Shown piece by piece: positions 25,911-35,118 of a DNA stretch of 64,000 bases (position 1 is the first letter of the stretch; each line of letters starts with the position of its first letter). Source of the stretch: an uncultured Bacteroidales bacterium. GTDB lineage: Bacteria; Bacteroidota; Bacteroidia; Bacteroidales; WCHB1-69. A model generated the notes under the pieces. The model ran no database searches. It saw only the letters and a program-made list of their open reading frames with translations, and was not told the origin of the DNA. The translations under genes were made by a program, and so were the position numbers. Location of the stretch: contig CAJOFJ010000002.1 in the NCBI GenBank assembly GCA_905233625.1, forward strand, positions 62,001-126,000. The letters run 5' to 3'.

Positions 25911-28577
25911 TTATTTGTTTTCTGTGGATTTCATCGGATAATTATTGCGAAAAGATTTTATTTGTCTTTTTTGTATTGTATTTCCAAACAATCCGCTCTT
26001 TTCCAACTCGCCAATAATTTTTTCTACAGGACGGGAAGTATCTAATATGGAATTTATATCGTATCCAAACTTTGTTAAAGTTTCAATAGTTTTTCTTATT
26101 TTACTTTTGTCTGCTGAAAACAAAGGCTTGGTTTTATCAACTGCATTCTTTATTTTAACATTTTTCAAAATTTCAAAAACATTCCACTCGTTATCATAGT
26201 AAAAATCGTATGGATGTTCTTCTTCAGCCACTGTCTCTTCTGCTTTTTTTTCTTTGCCAACGATTTTCTTCAAAGCATCAGGTTGAGTGAAAGCCCATAA
26301 TAAAGGACATCTCATCATCCATTCTGTCAATTTAATACAATTCCTTGCACCATTTCTGTGAACAAAAGCAATGTTATTAATGAACACCTTGTCTTCGTTG
26401 ATAACATTTGACAGGTTTAATCTGTCTATGCTTTCATTATCATTTGTTTTGGAATAATATTCTGTACATTCTTCAATCAAGCAAGCATTTAAGAAAGCCA
26501 TAACCGAACGATGCATTTGCTCACCTAAGTTAACTTCCTGAATTTTTTGTAAAGTATAGTAAACGCGTGTCACAATCTTGCCAAGTAAATATGGTGGTAT
26601 GCAATCTTGATACGCCTTACTCCACTTAACAATTTCTTTAACCAGCCCATCAAGTGTATCATCTCCTTCCCACTTTTTAAGAAGGACTTCTTCATCGTAT
26701 GTTTCGTCTTCTGCCTGTTCTTCTACATATTTGGTTTGCACATCCCCATTTCTACTCCTTGTCGGATATGTTCTAAGTAGTTGCAAATTCATCAACAATC
26801 CTTTCACTGCTTCCTCTTGATTTTCATCCTTTGGGGCTTTTAGAACCTCCGCAATTACAGCTAATAAATTGTAAAACGAATAGTACACACGACTTTCATT
26901 TTTGTCGGTATATTTCAATACACTGATTGGCAAATACCCAATAATGCTTTGAGCCCTGTTTGCTCGCTCGTCTATTTCATAGTCTATGTGCCCTTGGCTC
27001 CATGCTTTGTTCTGCTTGTTTTTTCCAGCCAATGTCAAAAGAGCAATATGTGACGATAACTGAGTATCAAAAGCCATGCAATAAGCAATTGATAAACCCA
27101 CACTGTTTTTCAGCGACATCATCTGTTTTAATCCAACATGGTTGAAAAAATCATCTTTCAAATATGGGCTCTCCAATCCAAGCAATAGATTTCGCACATA
27201 ACCCATCCTTACGAGATAGTCGAAAATCAAGAAATTACTCCTTTTTACTTCTTTGGCAAAAAGAATAGTAAATGCAGTTAGACAAGCATTTACATCTTCA
27301 TGTGGATAATTAGGCATTAGTTGGTAAAGATCCGGAGCTGATTCCTGGTCTTCCAGATAACGCTGGATGATCAAGGCTAACATTTGCGCGTTATTAACTG
27401 CCAAATGGATATCAACATTGGAAGCATATAGTCGAGAAAGAAACGCTTCCACACTATCCAATCCTTGTTTGTCGGAAGTGGAATTATTCAACAAAAACTG
27501 AATCTGCGATCGGACAGAAAGACCAAGCATATAGTTGATAAAAACATTTAGTTGAGATGTACCCTTAATCCCTATACCAGCAAAAATATCCTTATAAGTA
27601 TTACCGATGCTCTTTGTGTTACCATCTGCCAATTCAATATTATACTGAGCTCCGAATAGTTCAATCGCCTCAAGTATGGAATGAAGGTGTATTCTGTTTT
27701 CGATCTTTAATACTTTCAGAAGATACTGCCCCTCCAGTTCGTTTACAGTCTTAAGATAGTCTTTGTCCGACTCATGTTTTTTGTTCTTCTCCAACTGTTC
27801 CCATTGATGTTGCCTCACATTTAGCGAGTACAACTTCAGATTCCCACTCATGATGGTAATTATTTGAGGTGTAGTAATGTATTTACGAAGCATTTCCAAT
27901 ACATCCCATCCCTTTTTCATATCTACATCAATGTCGTCCAACGCCAACAAAAACACCTTTTTCCCAAGAATCTCTAATGCAAGACTTACCAGTGACTTAA
28001 ACTCCTCTTCCAATGTATAGGCTGAATAAACCATACCCAGCCCCTTTTCCATGATAAACTCATGACTTTGCCATTTCGAAGTTCTTCTATCTTCCCCCAC
28101 TTTGTCTAATGTGGGAATACCTTTGGCCATCTTCACCAACTGCTGTTGCCATAAAGAACGTTGCTGGTATGATTTTGTATTGATTTTACAATCATCCCGA
28201 TCTAGTTTATCCTCTACCAATTTGCTTATCAGAGAAATAACCAACAAGAACACATGCTCCTTTTCTTCAATAATTGTAGGGTCAATGAACCCCAGAATCT
28301 CCACATTATCCGAATAGTTCTTTTCCAAACGCTCGATTACAGAATGAAGAAATGATGTTTTGCCAGTGCCTCGCTCACCGAAGATGGAGATAGTGTTATA
28401 GTAGCGACGATGACATTTCCCACCATATTTATTCCATGACTCGCTGTTTTTAATACGATGTTCTATCATTTGGATAACCCGATCAAACTCTTCTTTATGT
28501 ATCAACTCGTCATCACTGAAGCCATGCGCATACGTGCTATTAGCTAAAGTTATTTTTGTTAAATCTTTCGCTGACAT
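25911..28577 (-). CDS. rdrA: RADAR ATPase RdrA
   Basis: An 888-residue AAA-type ATPase. Walker A is GERGTGKTS at residues 67-75, Walker B is VFLLALDDID with D214/D215, and sensor-like TIMSGN lies near 241. The remaining 600 residues are helical with no other recognisable domain. Immediate linkage (2 bases) to an RdrB-type deaminase defines the RADAR pair. RdrA assembles into rings that join RdrB. It begins 50 bases behind the NdpA-like gene, with no clear promoter between, so it is probably read from further upstream. Confidence 0.87.
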   Translation of the reverse strand: MSAKDLTKITLANSTYAHGFSDDELIHKEEFDRVIQMIEHRIKNSESWNKYGGKCHRRYYNTISIFGERGTGKTSFLHSVIERLEKNYSDNVEILGFIDPTIIEEKEHVFLLVISLISKLVEDKLDRDDCKINTKSYQQRSLWQQQLVKMAKGIPTLDKVGEDRRTSKWQSHEFIMEKGLGMVYSAYTLEEEFKSLVSLALEILGKKVFLLALDDIDVDMKKGWDVLEMLRKYITTPQIITIMSGNLKLYSLNVRQHQWEQLEKNKKHESDKDYLKTVNELEGQYLLKVLKIENRIHLHSILEAIELFGAQYNIELADGNTKSIGNTYKDIFAGIGIKGTSQLNVFINYMLGLSVRSQIQFLLNNSTSDKQGLDSVEAFLSRLYASNVDIHLAVNNAQMLALIIQRYLEDQESAPDLYQLMPNYPHEDVNACLTAFTILFAKEVKRSNFLIFDYLVRMGYVRNLLLGLESPYLKDDFFNHVGLKQMMSLKNSVGLSIAYCMAFDTQLSSHIALLTLAGKNKQNKAWSQGHIDYEIDERANRAQSIIGYLPISVLKYTDKNESRVYYSFYNLLAVIAEVLKAPKDENQEEAVKGLLMNLQLLRTYPTRSRNGDVQTKYVEEQAEDETYDEEVLLKKWEGDDTLDGLVKEIVKWSKAYQDCIPPYLLGKIVTRVYYTLQKIQEVNLGEQMHRSVMAFLNACLIEECTEYYSKTNDNESIDRLNLSNVINEDKVFINNIAFVHRNGARNCIKLTEWMMRCPLLWAFTQPDALKKIVGKEKKAEETVAEEEHPYDFYYDNEWNVFEILKNVKIKNAVDKTKPLFSADKSKIRKTIETLTKFGYDINSILDTSRPVEKIIGELEKSGLFGNTIQKRQIKSFRNNYPMKSTENK

Positions 28578-28627
28578 ACAATGTATTATTTTATGGTTAC
28601 TACTGTTGCGATAAATTTCGTTGAATA

Positions 28628-29650
28628 TTATAATTTATTGTTGAAATAAAGAGTAAAATACTCCCTCCCACTGGCCTTATCCACTCCCTTTACAATCGTA
28701 GCATTGGGGTTCAGCACTTTCACCTCAAAGTCATTGCCCAACCGAAGCACGTTCATCCTTGTAACAGGTTTGCGACTGGCGGCTTTGGCCACCACGGTCA
28801 CTTCTTCTGTGAAACCGCCATTCTCTTCCTCATACGAACGTCTAAAATCTTCAAAGTCCTTTTTCTGCTCTTCTGTTTCAAATAGTTTATCGGCCAACTC
28901 ATCAACCCGAACCACTTCCTCTGTTTTCAACAGTTCTACCGCCTTCTTTGCCACAATCGCCCCATCCATCAAGGATTCTTCTTTCACAAGTTTACTGTAG
29001 TCGGTAAGCATTTCTGTCAGTTTTGCAGTCTGATGATAATCATCGTCGCAATTGGTCACATGCAGAAAACTGTCAGACCAATACTGTGCATCAGTCCCGT
29101 TGTTGACGTTGTCAACCGTTCCCACTACATAACCATTCTCACGCTCCAAATTCAGGACAAGACATCCTTTGTCAAGCCCCTTTAATCCCGTTCCATACAT
29201 AGTTTTCGCCGTTATCTCCATCCCATCATTATCTGTTGCCAAAAATGGGTCTTTTTTTTCTGACTTTAAAATGGCCACGGCATCAACCAACTGTTTCTTG
29301 TATTCGCATTGTGCCAGCAGCACATACAATTCACCGTTCCTGATATTCGGATGCTGGCTCTGGTCATATAGAAATGTGGCGATATTGACTGATTGTTTCA
29401 AAAAAAACTCGTTGTCGTCAAATATCTTCGACACGAACTGATAAACAGGATTTAATTCTACTGATTCCACATAAGTGAAATGCTTCAAGTCGTCCATCAA
29501 AAACGATTTCTCTATCAGTTTGGTCATAAACTCACACGAGTCGCTGACATCAGCAAGCGTTGTGGCTGCCGAAAGCCCTTCGCCCCTTGTTTTATTTCCT
29601 ACCACCTGAATGGTGGCCATTTTAATCTCTTTTACTTTTATCTGACTCAT
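28628..29650 (-). CDS. NdpA/YejK-like nucleoid-associated protein
   Basis: A 340-residue protein resembling the 37-kDa nucleoid-associated family (NdpA, PF04245). An N-terminal alpha/beta part ends in NPVYQFVSKIFDD, the central region has GTGLKGLDKGCLVLNLERE, and the C-terminus is YFTLYFNNKL. Family members bind nucleic acid and often turn up beside conflict genes. The ATG overlaps the TGA of the DUF3732 ATPase gene (ATGA), so it is translationally coupled to the ABC-three-component system rather than being a free-standing nucleoid gene. ATG at 29620 is a less likely start. Confidence 0.68.
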   Translation of the reverse strand: MSQIKVKEIKMATIQVVGNKTRGEGLSAATTLADVSDSCEFMTKLIEKSFLMDDLKHFTYVESVELNPVYQFVSKIFDDNEFFLKQSVNIATFLYDQSQHPNIRNGELYVLLAQCEYKKQLVDAVAILKSEKKDPFLATDNDGMEITAKTMYGTGLKGLDKGCLVLNLERENGYVVGTVDNVNNGTDAQYWSDSFLHVTNCDDDYHQTAKLTEMLTDYSKLVKEESLMDGAIVAKKAVELLKTEEVVRVDELADKLFETEEQKKDFEDFRRSYEEENGGFTEEVTVVAKAASRKPVTRMNVLRLGNDFEVKVLNPNATIVKGVDKASGREYFTLYFNNKL

Positions 29651-31533
29651 TCTGCCACATATTTAGGTATTAAACCATAGTCTTGGTCTTCAGTGAAAAC
29701 ATACCGTGTTTCAAAATATTCCAAATCTTTCCAGTACTCTGGGTCGGCATGTTCCACCATAATAATCTGAAAACCTTTATCGTCACTCACATTCTGACCC
29801 ATAAAACTGTTTATCAACCTGAAAGCCTCTTCCAATCTGCTTCGGTCATCGGTTTTTGCTATAGTCAAATCACCTGCTTCTTGCCGTCTTCTGCTATTGT
29901 TGCCATAATAGGGAATGCTGGGCTGGTCGATAAACAGGAAACTCGGCACAAACGAATGTTCCCTGCTGCACAGATATTGGTGCAAACCAAGGAAGAAGCA
30001 CAAGTGCATAAACATGAAGTTCGACTTACTGCCTATATTGCGAATCGGGAAAGCCTCATCGGGTCTTTGTAGCTTCAGTCGCACATTCTTCTTGTCGAAT
30101 ATAACCTCACAGTTTCTGTAGGAAATTGACATGCCCGTCTGGTCATCATAATAACTCTTTACGTCTTTCAAAAATGCCTTTTCCGTGTTCTCATTTTCCC
30201 TGATAACAATTTCAAGGTCTTTGGCATCAGTAGCATATTGGTCTTTCAACTTGTTGTATTTCAAGTCACCAATATACTTCTCTTCTTTTTTCTCCAAGCC
30301 CTTTATCTGCTCAGCCAGCGTAACCAGTTTGACAAGCATATTCGGATCAAAAACACAATCTATGGCTTCTTGGTTTTCCTTGATTTTTGCCGACACCTGA
30401 TTATACTCTTCTTTCAGTTTCTGAAGATTGGTCTCAAACTCTGGCGGCAATTCGTCTGGTTTCAACGTATTCTTCTTAGAAGCCGTAAAGGCTTCTTCCA
30501 ACGAGGCAAACAATGCGATGGAATCCTCACTCATCACTTGTCGGTTCAGATATTTCTCAAGATATTCAAAGGGTTTCAAGCTGTCTTCCACTTTCTTTGC
30601 ATATCTGATGGCCCTGTTGTATTCGTATTTCAGCTTCTTATAACTGTATATCTCAATCTTAAGTTTCTGCTGTCTGTCTGATAGTTCTGCCAACTCTTTC
30701 AGTTTAGCGTGGCTACGCTTTATCCGATTAAAATGATCAACAGCCTCTTTTATCCGAGCCAAAACCACCTCCGTGTCAAAAGCCTCACTTTTGTCAATTA
30801 ACCCAATTGCTTTGGCTGTTGCCAACACTGCATTATACTTCTTTTCGTATGCTTGCCTGTTCTTCTCGTCGTTGGTTTTATTCCGATCTTCCTTCTTGAT
30901 GCTTTCATCCAGTGTCTTCACCTTTTCTGTCAGTTCAGCCTCTTTCTTCTCATCTGCCCCAAGGCTGATTTTCAGAATGCGCGAGTCAAAACCTATCATA
31001 TCATCATCATCAAAGAACAAGGTATCCAAATATCGGTTTGCCGTCGCAATGATTTCCTCAGTCAGGAAATTCAGCAACAGGGTATGCCTGAATGTCAGGG
31101 CCAACTTTTTCTTGTTGTCTCCCATCAGTATTTGCGGTATGGCGAATTCCTTGTTCAAGAAGTCAAGTACATCCTGTCTTTTCACCTCTGGCGTAGGCCG
31201 GGGGTGACTGCCCTGTGGAAACTCATCCGTGTCCTTTGCCCAATAAATATCTTGATTAATCCTTCCGTTGAAAGGTGACTTCCTTGCCACCACATAGTCG
31301 CGACCATTCAGATGGAATGAAAGGCCATACCAGCTCACATTATTATTGATCACATCATCCACAATGGTCGATTCCTGCGCCATCAAACAATAGTCGATTA
31401 TTCGCAGAATGGAGGACTTGCCCGTAGAGGAATCCCCCGTAACAACATTCACCTTGTTAGGATGAAATTCATAGTCCTGCGGCTCAGGATGGTTGTTAAA
31501 CCAAAGCCTTATCTTCTTGATGTAAAAGTTCAT
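29647..31533 (-). CDS. DUF3732 SMC/Rad50-like ATPase of an ABC-three-component system
   Basis: A 628-residue ABC/SMC-type ATPase. Walker A is GDSSTGKSS at residues 33-41. A central charged coiled-coil covers roughly 195-460. The C-terminal half has a signature-like RNIGSKSNFMFMHLCFF near 505 and Walker B FLFIDQPSIPYY near 540. DUF3732 ATPases are the motor of ABC-three-component (ABC-3C) conflict systems. It overlaps the middle component by 4 bases and the NdpA-like gene by 4 bases, forming a tightly coupled operon. Confidence 0.82.
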   Translation of the reverse strand: MNFYIKKIRLWFNNHPEPQDYEFHPNKVNVVTGDSSTGKSSILRIIDYCLMAQESTIVDDVINNNVSWYGLSFHLNGRDYVVARKSPFNGRINQDIYWAKDTDEFPQGSHPRPTPEVKRQDVLDFLNKEFAIPQILMGDNKKKLALTFRHTLLLNFLTEEIIATANRYLDTLFFDDDDMIGFDSRILKISLGADEKKEAELTEKVKTLDESIKKEDRNKTNDEKNRQAYEKKYNAVLATAKAIGLIDKSEAFDTEVVLARIKEAVDHFNRIKRSHAKLKELAELSDRQQKLKIEIYSYKKLKYEYNRAIRYAKKVEDSLKPFEYLEKYLNRQVMSEDSIALFASLEEAFTASKKNTLKPDELPPEFETNLQKLKEEYNQVSAKIKENQEAIDCVFDPNMLVKLVTLAEQIKGLEKKEEKYIGDLKYNKLKDQYATDAKDLEIVIRENENTEKAFLKDVKSYYDDQTGMSISYRNCEVIFDKKNVRLKLQRPDEAFPIRNIGSKSNFMFMHLCFFLGLHQYLCSREHSFVPSFLFIDQPSIPYYGNNSRRRQEAGDLTIAKTDDRSRLEEAFRLINSFMGQNVSDDKGFQIIMVEHADPEYWKDLEYFETRYVFTEDQDYGLIPKYVAE

Positions 31534-31958
31534 ACGTCAATCCACATTTGATGATACAGCACATCGGTGTCTATACTCTCATACTTGAAAAAAATCTCAT
31601 TTATATCCGAAAGCACCTCTGTCAGCAACTCACAATCTCCTCTCTCTATTTCTTCACACAATCTCAGCCCATTTTCAGTGACTTCAAGTTGGTTGCCGTT
31701 TCTGCGCAGACAACCTCCTTCTGTCAGCATTGTCATACTATTGACAATAACCCCCAGCAGGTCGCCATTCAACTGTCCATAAATCGCCATCAGAGTCTTG
31801 GTATCATTTGCCGGTGTTTGCATAGCCTTCTTTCTGAGATTAGCTTGCATCAATAGGTTGACCATGCCCGTCGCAAAAGGAACCTCGCATGGCCCTTTTC
31901 TGACAACCTGCATGATTACGCTACCCACCAAGGCTTCGTTGTTTACTCTATAGTCCAT
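31530..31958 (-). CDS. ABC-three-component system middle component
   Basis: A 142-residue helical protein (MDYRVNNEALVGSVIMQVVR at the start) with winged-helix-like content. It lies between the nuclease-like gene (16-base overlap) and the DUF3732 ATPase gene (4-base overlap). That position and size are diagnostic of the MC protein of ABC-3C systems, thought to bridge ATPase and effector. The assignment rests mainly on gene order, because the MC families are short and divergent. Confidence 0.7.
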   Translation of the reverse strand: MDYRVNNEALVGSVIMQVVRKGPCEVPFATGMVNLLMQANLRKKAMQTPANDTKTLMAIYGQLNGDLLGVIVNSMTMLTEGGCLRRNGNQLEVTENGLRLCEEIERGDCELLTEVLSDINEIFFKYESIDTDVLYHQMWIDV

Positions 31959-33178
31959 TCTTCTCCGTTATATTTTTCCTTCCAATCATACCGCCAGCCT
32001 ATCTTGGGCGATTTGCTATCAGAGAAATAATAGAAACACCCGTTGGAAGAATCCATATTCAATGGTTCTCCGTCAAACAGAAGGTGTTCGTCCCTTACAC
32101 CTTTCACCACTACTTTAGCTGCATTTTTAATCTCGTCAGGTGTTGAATGTTCATTTATTTCGTCATTCTGCTCACCAAAATGGTTGTCCCATCTGGTTTT
32201 CACATCACGTTCAAAACTCACTCTATCGTCATCGCCTCCTGCATCCAATGCATTGTAATAGTCATTTTCAAAACGTAGTCGCTGTTCGGTCAATTCTTTC
32301 ACCTTTTCTATTGACTTCGATTTGAAGTCATCAATGTCCCGTAGCTGTTTAATGAAAGTTTGTTCCAACGGTTTCTCTGGGACAACAACCACTTTGTTGG
32401 TAGCCACAAATTTGCGGTCTTTCATTTTTCTGAACAGTTCACCGAAATCCTTGTCGAAACCCTCCAAGTCATATTCCAGAACTATCCCTTTAAGCATCTC
32501 CGCAATTCTCCCATAAAGGGTTCTTCTCAGATTTTTAGCGTTTGCTTCCCTGAAATGCTGCTGATTCACCAGCCAATAATCAATGTCTGATACAATGTCG
32601 TCGTCGCTCTTGAACTCAGGTTTCACTTTCAGCAAGAACTCTTTCAGCAGGGCAAATTCATTGACGTTCTTTGTATAATAGTAGATGGTTTTCTTATCTT
32701 CTTTCTCTTCTTTCTCGGGTTCTTTTACTTTGGGTTCTACGGCAGCCTGCTCAGCTAAATATTTTTTCAAATGTTCCCATTTCCCTTCGTTTTGCTGATA
32801 TTCACCGAGCAACCGAAAAAACTGGTTAGTGTCAGTGGCTTTGTTCGAAATAATCACAAACTCGCTTTGCTCTATCCATATGCGTTGGGCGTTTTCGTCG
32901 CCTTGTTTCTTGATGATAGTTACCCACATGCTCAAAGTCTTCCACAAGTCAGTGTCCCTGTCAGACATGCGTTTAATGGCAGAAGGCTTGGAATTGATTG
33001 TGTGTTTCAACTGGTAGTAAGTCCGGGCCTCTTCATTTTCTGTTTCTGTCCCCACATCATCTATCTTTTCCAGCGAGACAGTCTCCCCTCTCTGCATCGT
33101 CAATAAACGATACAGGAAATAGTAAACCTGATAAATAAGGCCAGCAATCGAGCCACCGGCATTACTGTCGTTATTCAT
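31943..33178 (-). CDS. ABC-three-component effector with restriction-endonuclease-like N-terminus
   Basis: A 411-residue protein. Residues 12-60 match the DUF4297/Cap4-like REase-fold start: a SIAGLIYQVYYFLYRLL helix, then SLEKIDDVG (E37, D40, D41) and YYQLKHT (Q56, K58), a plausible E-D-QxK metal-dependent nuclease site. The remaining 300 residues are helical and probably form the C-terminal domain that docks to the ATPase. It overlaps the middle component gene by 16 bases. The expected role is a DNA nuclease unleashed when the ATPase senses invasion, inferred from the family. Confidence 0.75.
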   Translation of the reverse strand: MNNDSNAGGSIAGLIYQVYYFLYRLLTMQRGETVSLEKIDDVGTETENEEARTYYQLKHTINSKPSAIKRMSDRDTDLWKTLSMWVTIIKKQGDENAQRIWIEQSEFVIISNKATDTNQFFRLLGEYQQNEGKWEHLKKYLAEQAAVEPKVKEPEKEEKEDKKTIYYYTKNVNEFALLKEFLLKVKPEFKSDDDIVSDIDYWLVNQQHFREANAKNLRRTLYGRIAEMLKGIVLEYDLEGFDKDFGELFRKMKDRKFVATNKVVVVPEKPLEQTFIKQLRDIDDFKSKSIEKVKELTEQRLRFENDYYNALDAGGDDDRVSFERDVKTRWDNHFGEQNDEINEHSTPDEIKNAAKVVVKGVRDEHLLFDGEPLNMDSSNGCFYYFSDSKSPKIGWRYDWKEKYNGEEWTIE

Positions 33179-33186
33179 ACAAAAAA

Positions 33187-34116
33187 CTATAATATCCCTT
33201 GTCTCATGCGTTCCACCACGGCTTTCGCAAACCTGAAGTCCGCATCTTGGTCTTTTCCATGATGAATCGTTTTGCTGCCAAATAAAGCGATATATATGGC
33301 GTCTGCATCACATTCAAAGTAAACCCTAAAGCCGTTCCCGACCTGCCGTAACTCATGAACCTTACTGGTTCTGTCCTTTTGGTCTTGCTTCACGATATTC
33401 ATGTTATTGTTGTTTGCCGGGAAAAGAAGGCCTCCGTTTATTGCATCCTCGAAACGTTGGACAATCAGTTGTTGCAGTTCAATCCCCAATGAATCCCAGT
33501 CTTGTTTGAACATATTACTGCAATAGACTTTGCCATGCCGTCGCAGCAAGTCCATAAGTCTATTCCAAGGTTCCGTGACAGGCGGCAACGGCGGTGTTAG
33601 TAGTTTGGCAATTTCGTCACTATTGTCTATGTGCCAATTAGGAATTTGCTTGATGGTTTCTTCCTCGTTCTGTACATCTTTTATCACCAAATCCAAAACA
33701 TCATTACAAAAACGCGGCTCCACAGGCAACGTTGCGGCTATCATATTCAGTTTTTGAGCCACCAAAAGCATGTGTGCTTTACAATCATTGCACAAGCATT
33801 CTTGGTTGAGTTCCAAATCTCCAGAAAACTGGTCCTCTTCATATTTCAAAGGAGTATTGCTCTCAACCAATTTACTGGCATAAGTGAATAACGTTGGGTT
33901 TGATTTCAATTGCACCAACAAACTCCTAAGCGTCATACTGCAAAGGGTTACATTGTCCACATAGTCACTCGTAGCCCAATGCTGCGACAAATCAAGCAAA
34001 TCATTCTTGTGAAGCTCCTTATACTTTATCACCAAGTTCCGGAAAAGGTCAGCAACATCTTTTCCTTGTTCCGGTTGGTCAGGAAGACTATCGTTCAAAT
34101 AAAATTTGACTGGCAT
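33187..34116 (-). CDS. Unknown protein with RelE/HigB-like C-terminal domain
   Basis: A 309-residue protein. The first 230 residues are helical and contain a CLCNDCKAH cysteine cluster near 107-115, possibly metal-binding. The last 70 residues (KVHELRQVGNGFRVYFECDA, then SKTIHHGKDQDADFRFAKA) resemble the RelE/HigB ribonuclease fold in strand order and in the hydrophobic FRVYFE strand. It lies 18 bases behind the DUF3696 ATPase gene and 8 bases ahead of the ABC-3C effector gene. In a DUF262-DUF3696-third-gene set it would be the effector. This reading is an inference. Confidence 0.55.
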   Translation of the reverse strand: MPVKFYLNDSLPDQPEQGKDVADLFRNLVIKYKELHKNDLLDLSQHWATSDYVDNVTLCSMTLRSLLVQLKSNPTLFTYASKLVESNTPLKYEEDQFSGDLELNQECLCNDCKAHMLLVAQKLNMIAATLPVEPRFCNDVLDLVIKDVQNEEETIKQIPNWHIDNSDEIAKLLTPPLPPVTEPWNRLMDLLRRHGKVYCSNMFKQDWDSLGIELQQLIVQRFEDAINGGLLFPANNNNMNIVKQDQKDRTSKVHELRQVGNGFRVYFECDADAIYIALFGSKTIHHGKDQDADFRFAKAVVERMRQGIL

Positions 34117-34134
34117 TCTCCTATCCTTTTACTT

Positions 34135-35118
34135 TTATAACAACCTCTCTGCATTATCCATAAACTGGCTGAACATGTCTTTGGGCCAACTGCTCAGACT
34201 ACCGTTCTCCTGAAGCATCGGATATTCTATTTCAGTTGTGTCCTCGGCATTGAGTCTGAACCAAGCCAAACATACTTTTTCTGAAAATCCGGAGTGCTCC
34301 TTGGCATAGATGCGAACACCGTCAAACACATGGTCACTGTGTGTCTCCACTACTATTTGAGCCCCAGACTCAACGGCACGACAAATCAAATCAGCCAATG
34401 CCGTCTGACCTTTGGCATGAATATGGGCTTCTGGATTTTCAAGCAGTACAATGCTATTTTTGTCAACCACTCCCATCAAGATGGCAACAATTATGGGTAG
34501 CGTATAGCTCAGACCAAAACCCACATTGGTTGGCCAAAAATCATTATAGGTGGCAGTATGGGCTTCTTGTCCAGGCACCTTGTCCATATTAAACCTAACA
34601 CCAGGACTAATTTCCTTGAGCCATCCTTGCACCACAAACTTGAAGCCCTCACCTTCCGTATTGTCTGTTAGCATAATATCGGGTAGCACAATACCTGCAT
34701 CGCTGCACTCCTCAATACAACGCAGCACATTCGTACCACGTCCATCCAAACCACCGTTTTTCTTACTGGGATATATAGTCTGAGGACCGATACGATCAGC
34801 ACCCATATAAATGATTTTCGGGAAGTCTGGATATTGCTCCATCCTGGCCGAATAACTTATCTTCTTTTCACCCTTGATACCATAGTTGGCAGCGATTTCC
34901 ATCCGTTTCTCATGTTTGTTGCGAAGAATGTCTTCGTCACCGCAATCTTCAGGAAACACTTTATACTCATGTTGTGCTACACGACCTAATATGCGTAAAG
35001 ATTGTATGACAGAACTCTTGCCGCTACTGTTAAGCCCGGCAAGCACATTCAGTTCTTTCAAAGGTATCAGTTGATGACGAATTGATTTAAAACCGTCTAT
35101 GGTTAGTATTTCTATCAT
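34135..35118 (-). CDS. OLD-type ATPase with DUF3696 C-terminus
   Basis: A 327-residue ATPase. Walker A is GLNSSGKSS at residues 28-36, the Walker B region is IVLLENPEAHIH near 235, and the switch region VVETHSDHVFDGVRIYAKE near 262-280 is typical of AAA_15/DUF3696 proteins. No TOPRIM domain is fused. It overlaps the DUF262 gene by 4 bases and is followed by the RelE-like gene. The three-gene order resembles the Menshen defence system as I remember it, which would make this the NsnB-like ATPase. That name needs confirmation. Confidence 0.78.
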   Translation of the reverse strand: MIEILTIDGFKSIRHQLIPLKELNVLAGLNSSGKSSVIQSLRILGRVAQHEYKVFPEDCGDEDILRNKHEKRMEIAANYGIKGEKKISYSARMEQYPDFPKIIYMGADRIGPQTIYPSKKNGGLDGRGTNVLRCIEECSDAGIVLPDIMLTDNTEGEGFKFVVQGWLKEISPGVRFNMDKVPGQEAHTATYNDFWPTNVGFGLSYTLPIIVAILMGVVDKNSIVLLENPEAHIHAKGQTALADLICRAVESGAQIVVETHSDHVFDGVRIYAKEHSGFSEKVCLAWFRLNAEDTTEIEYPMLQENGSLSSWPKDMFSQFMDNAERLL

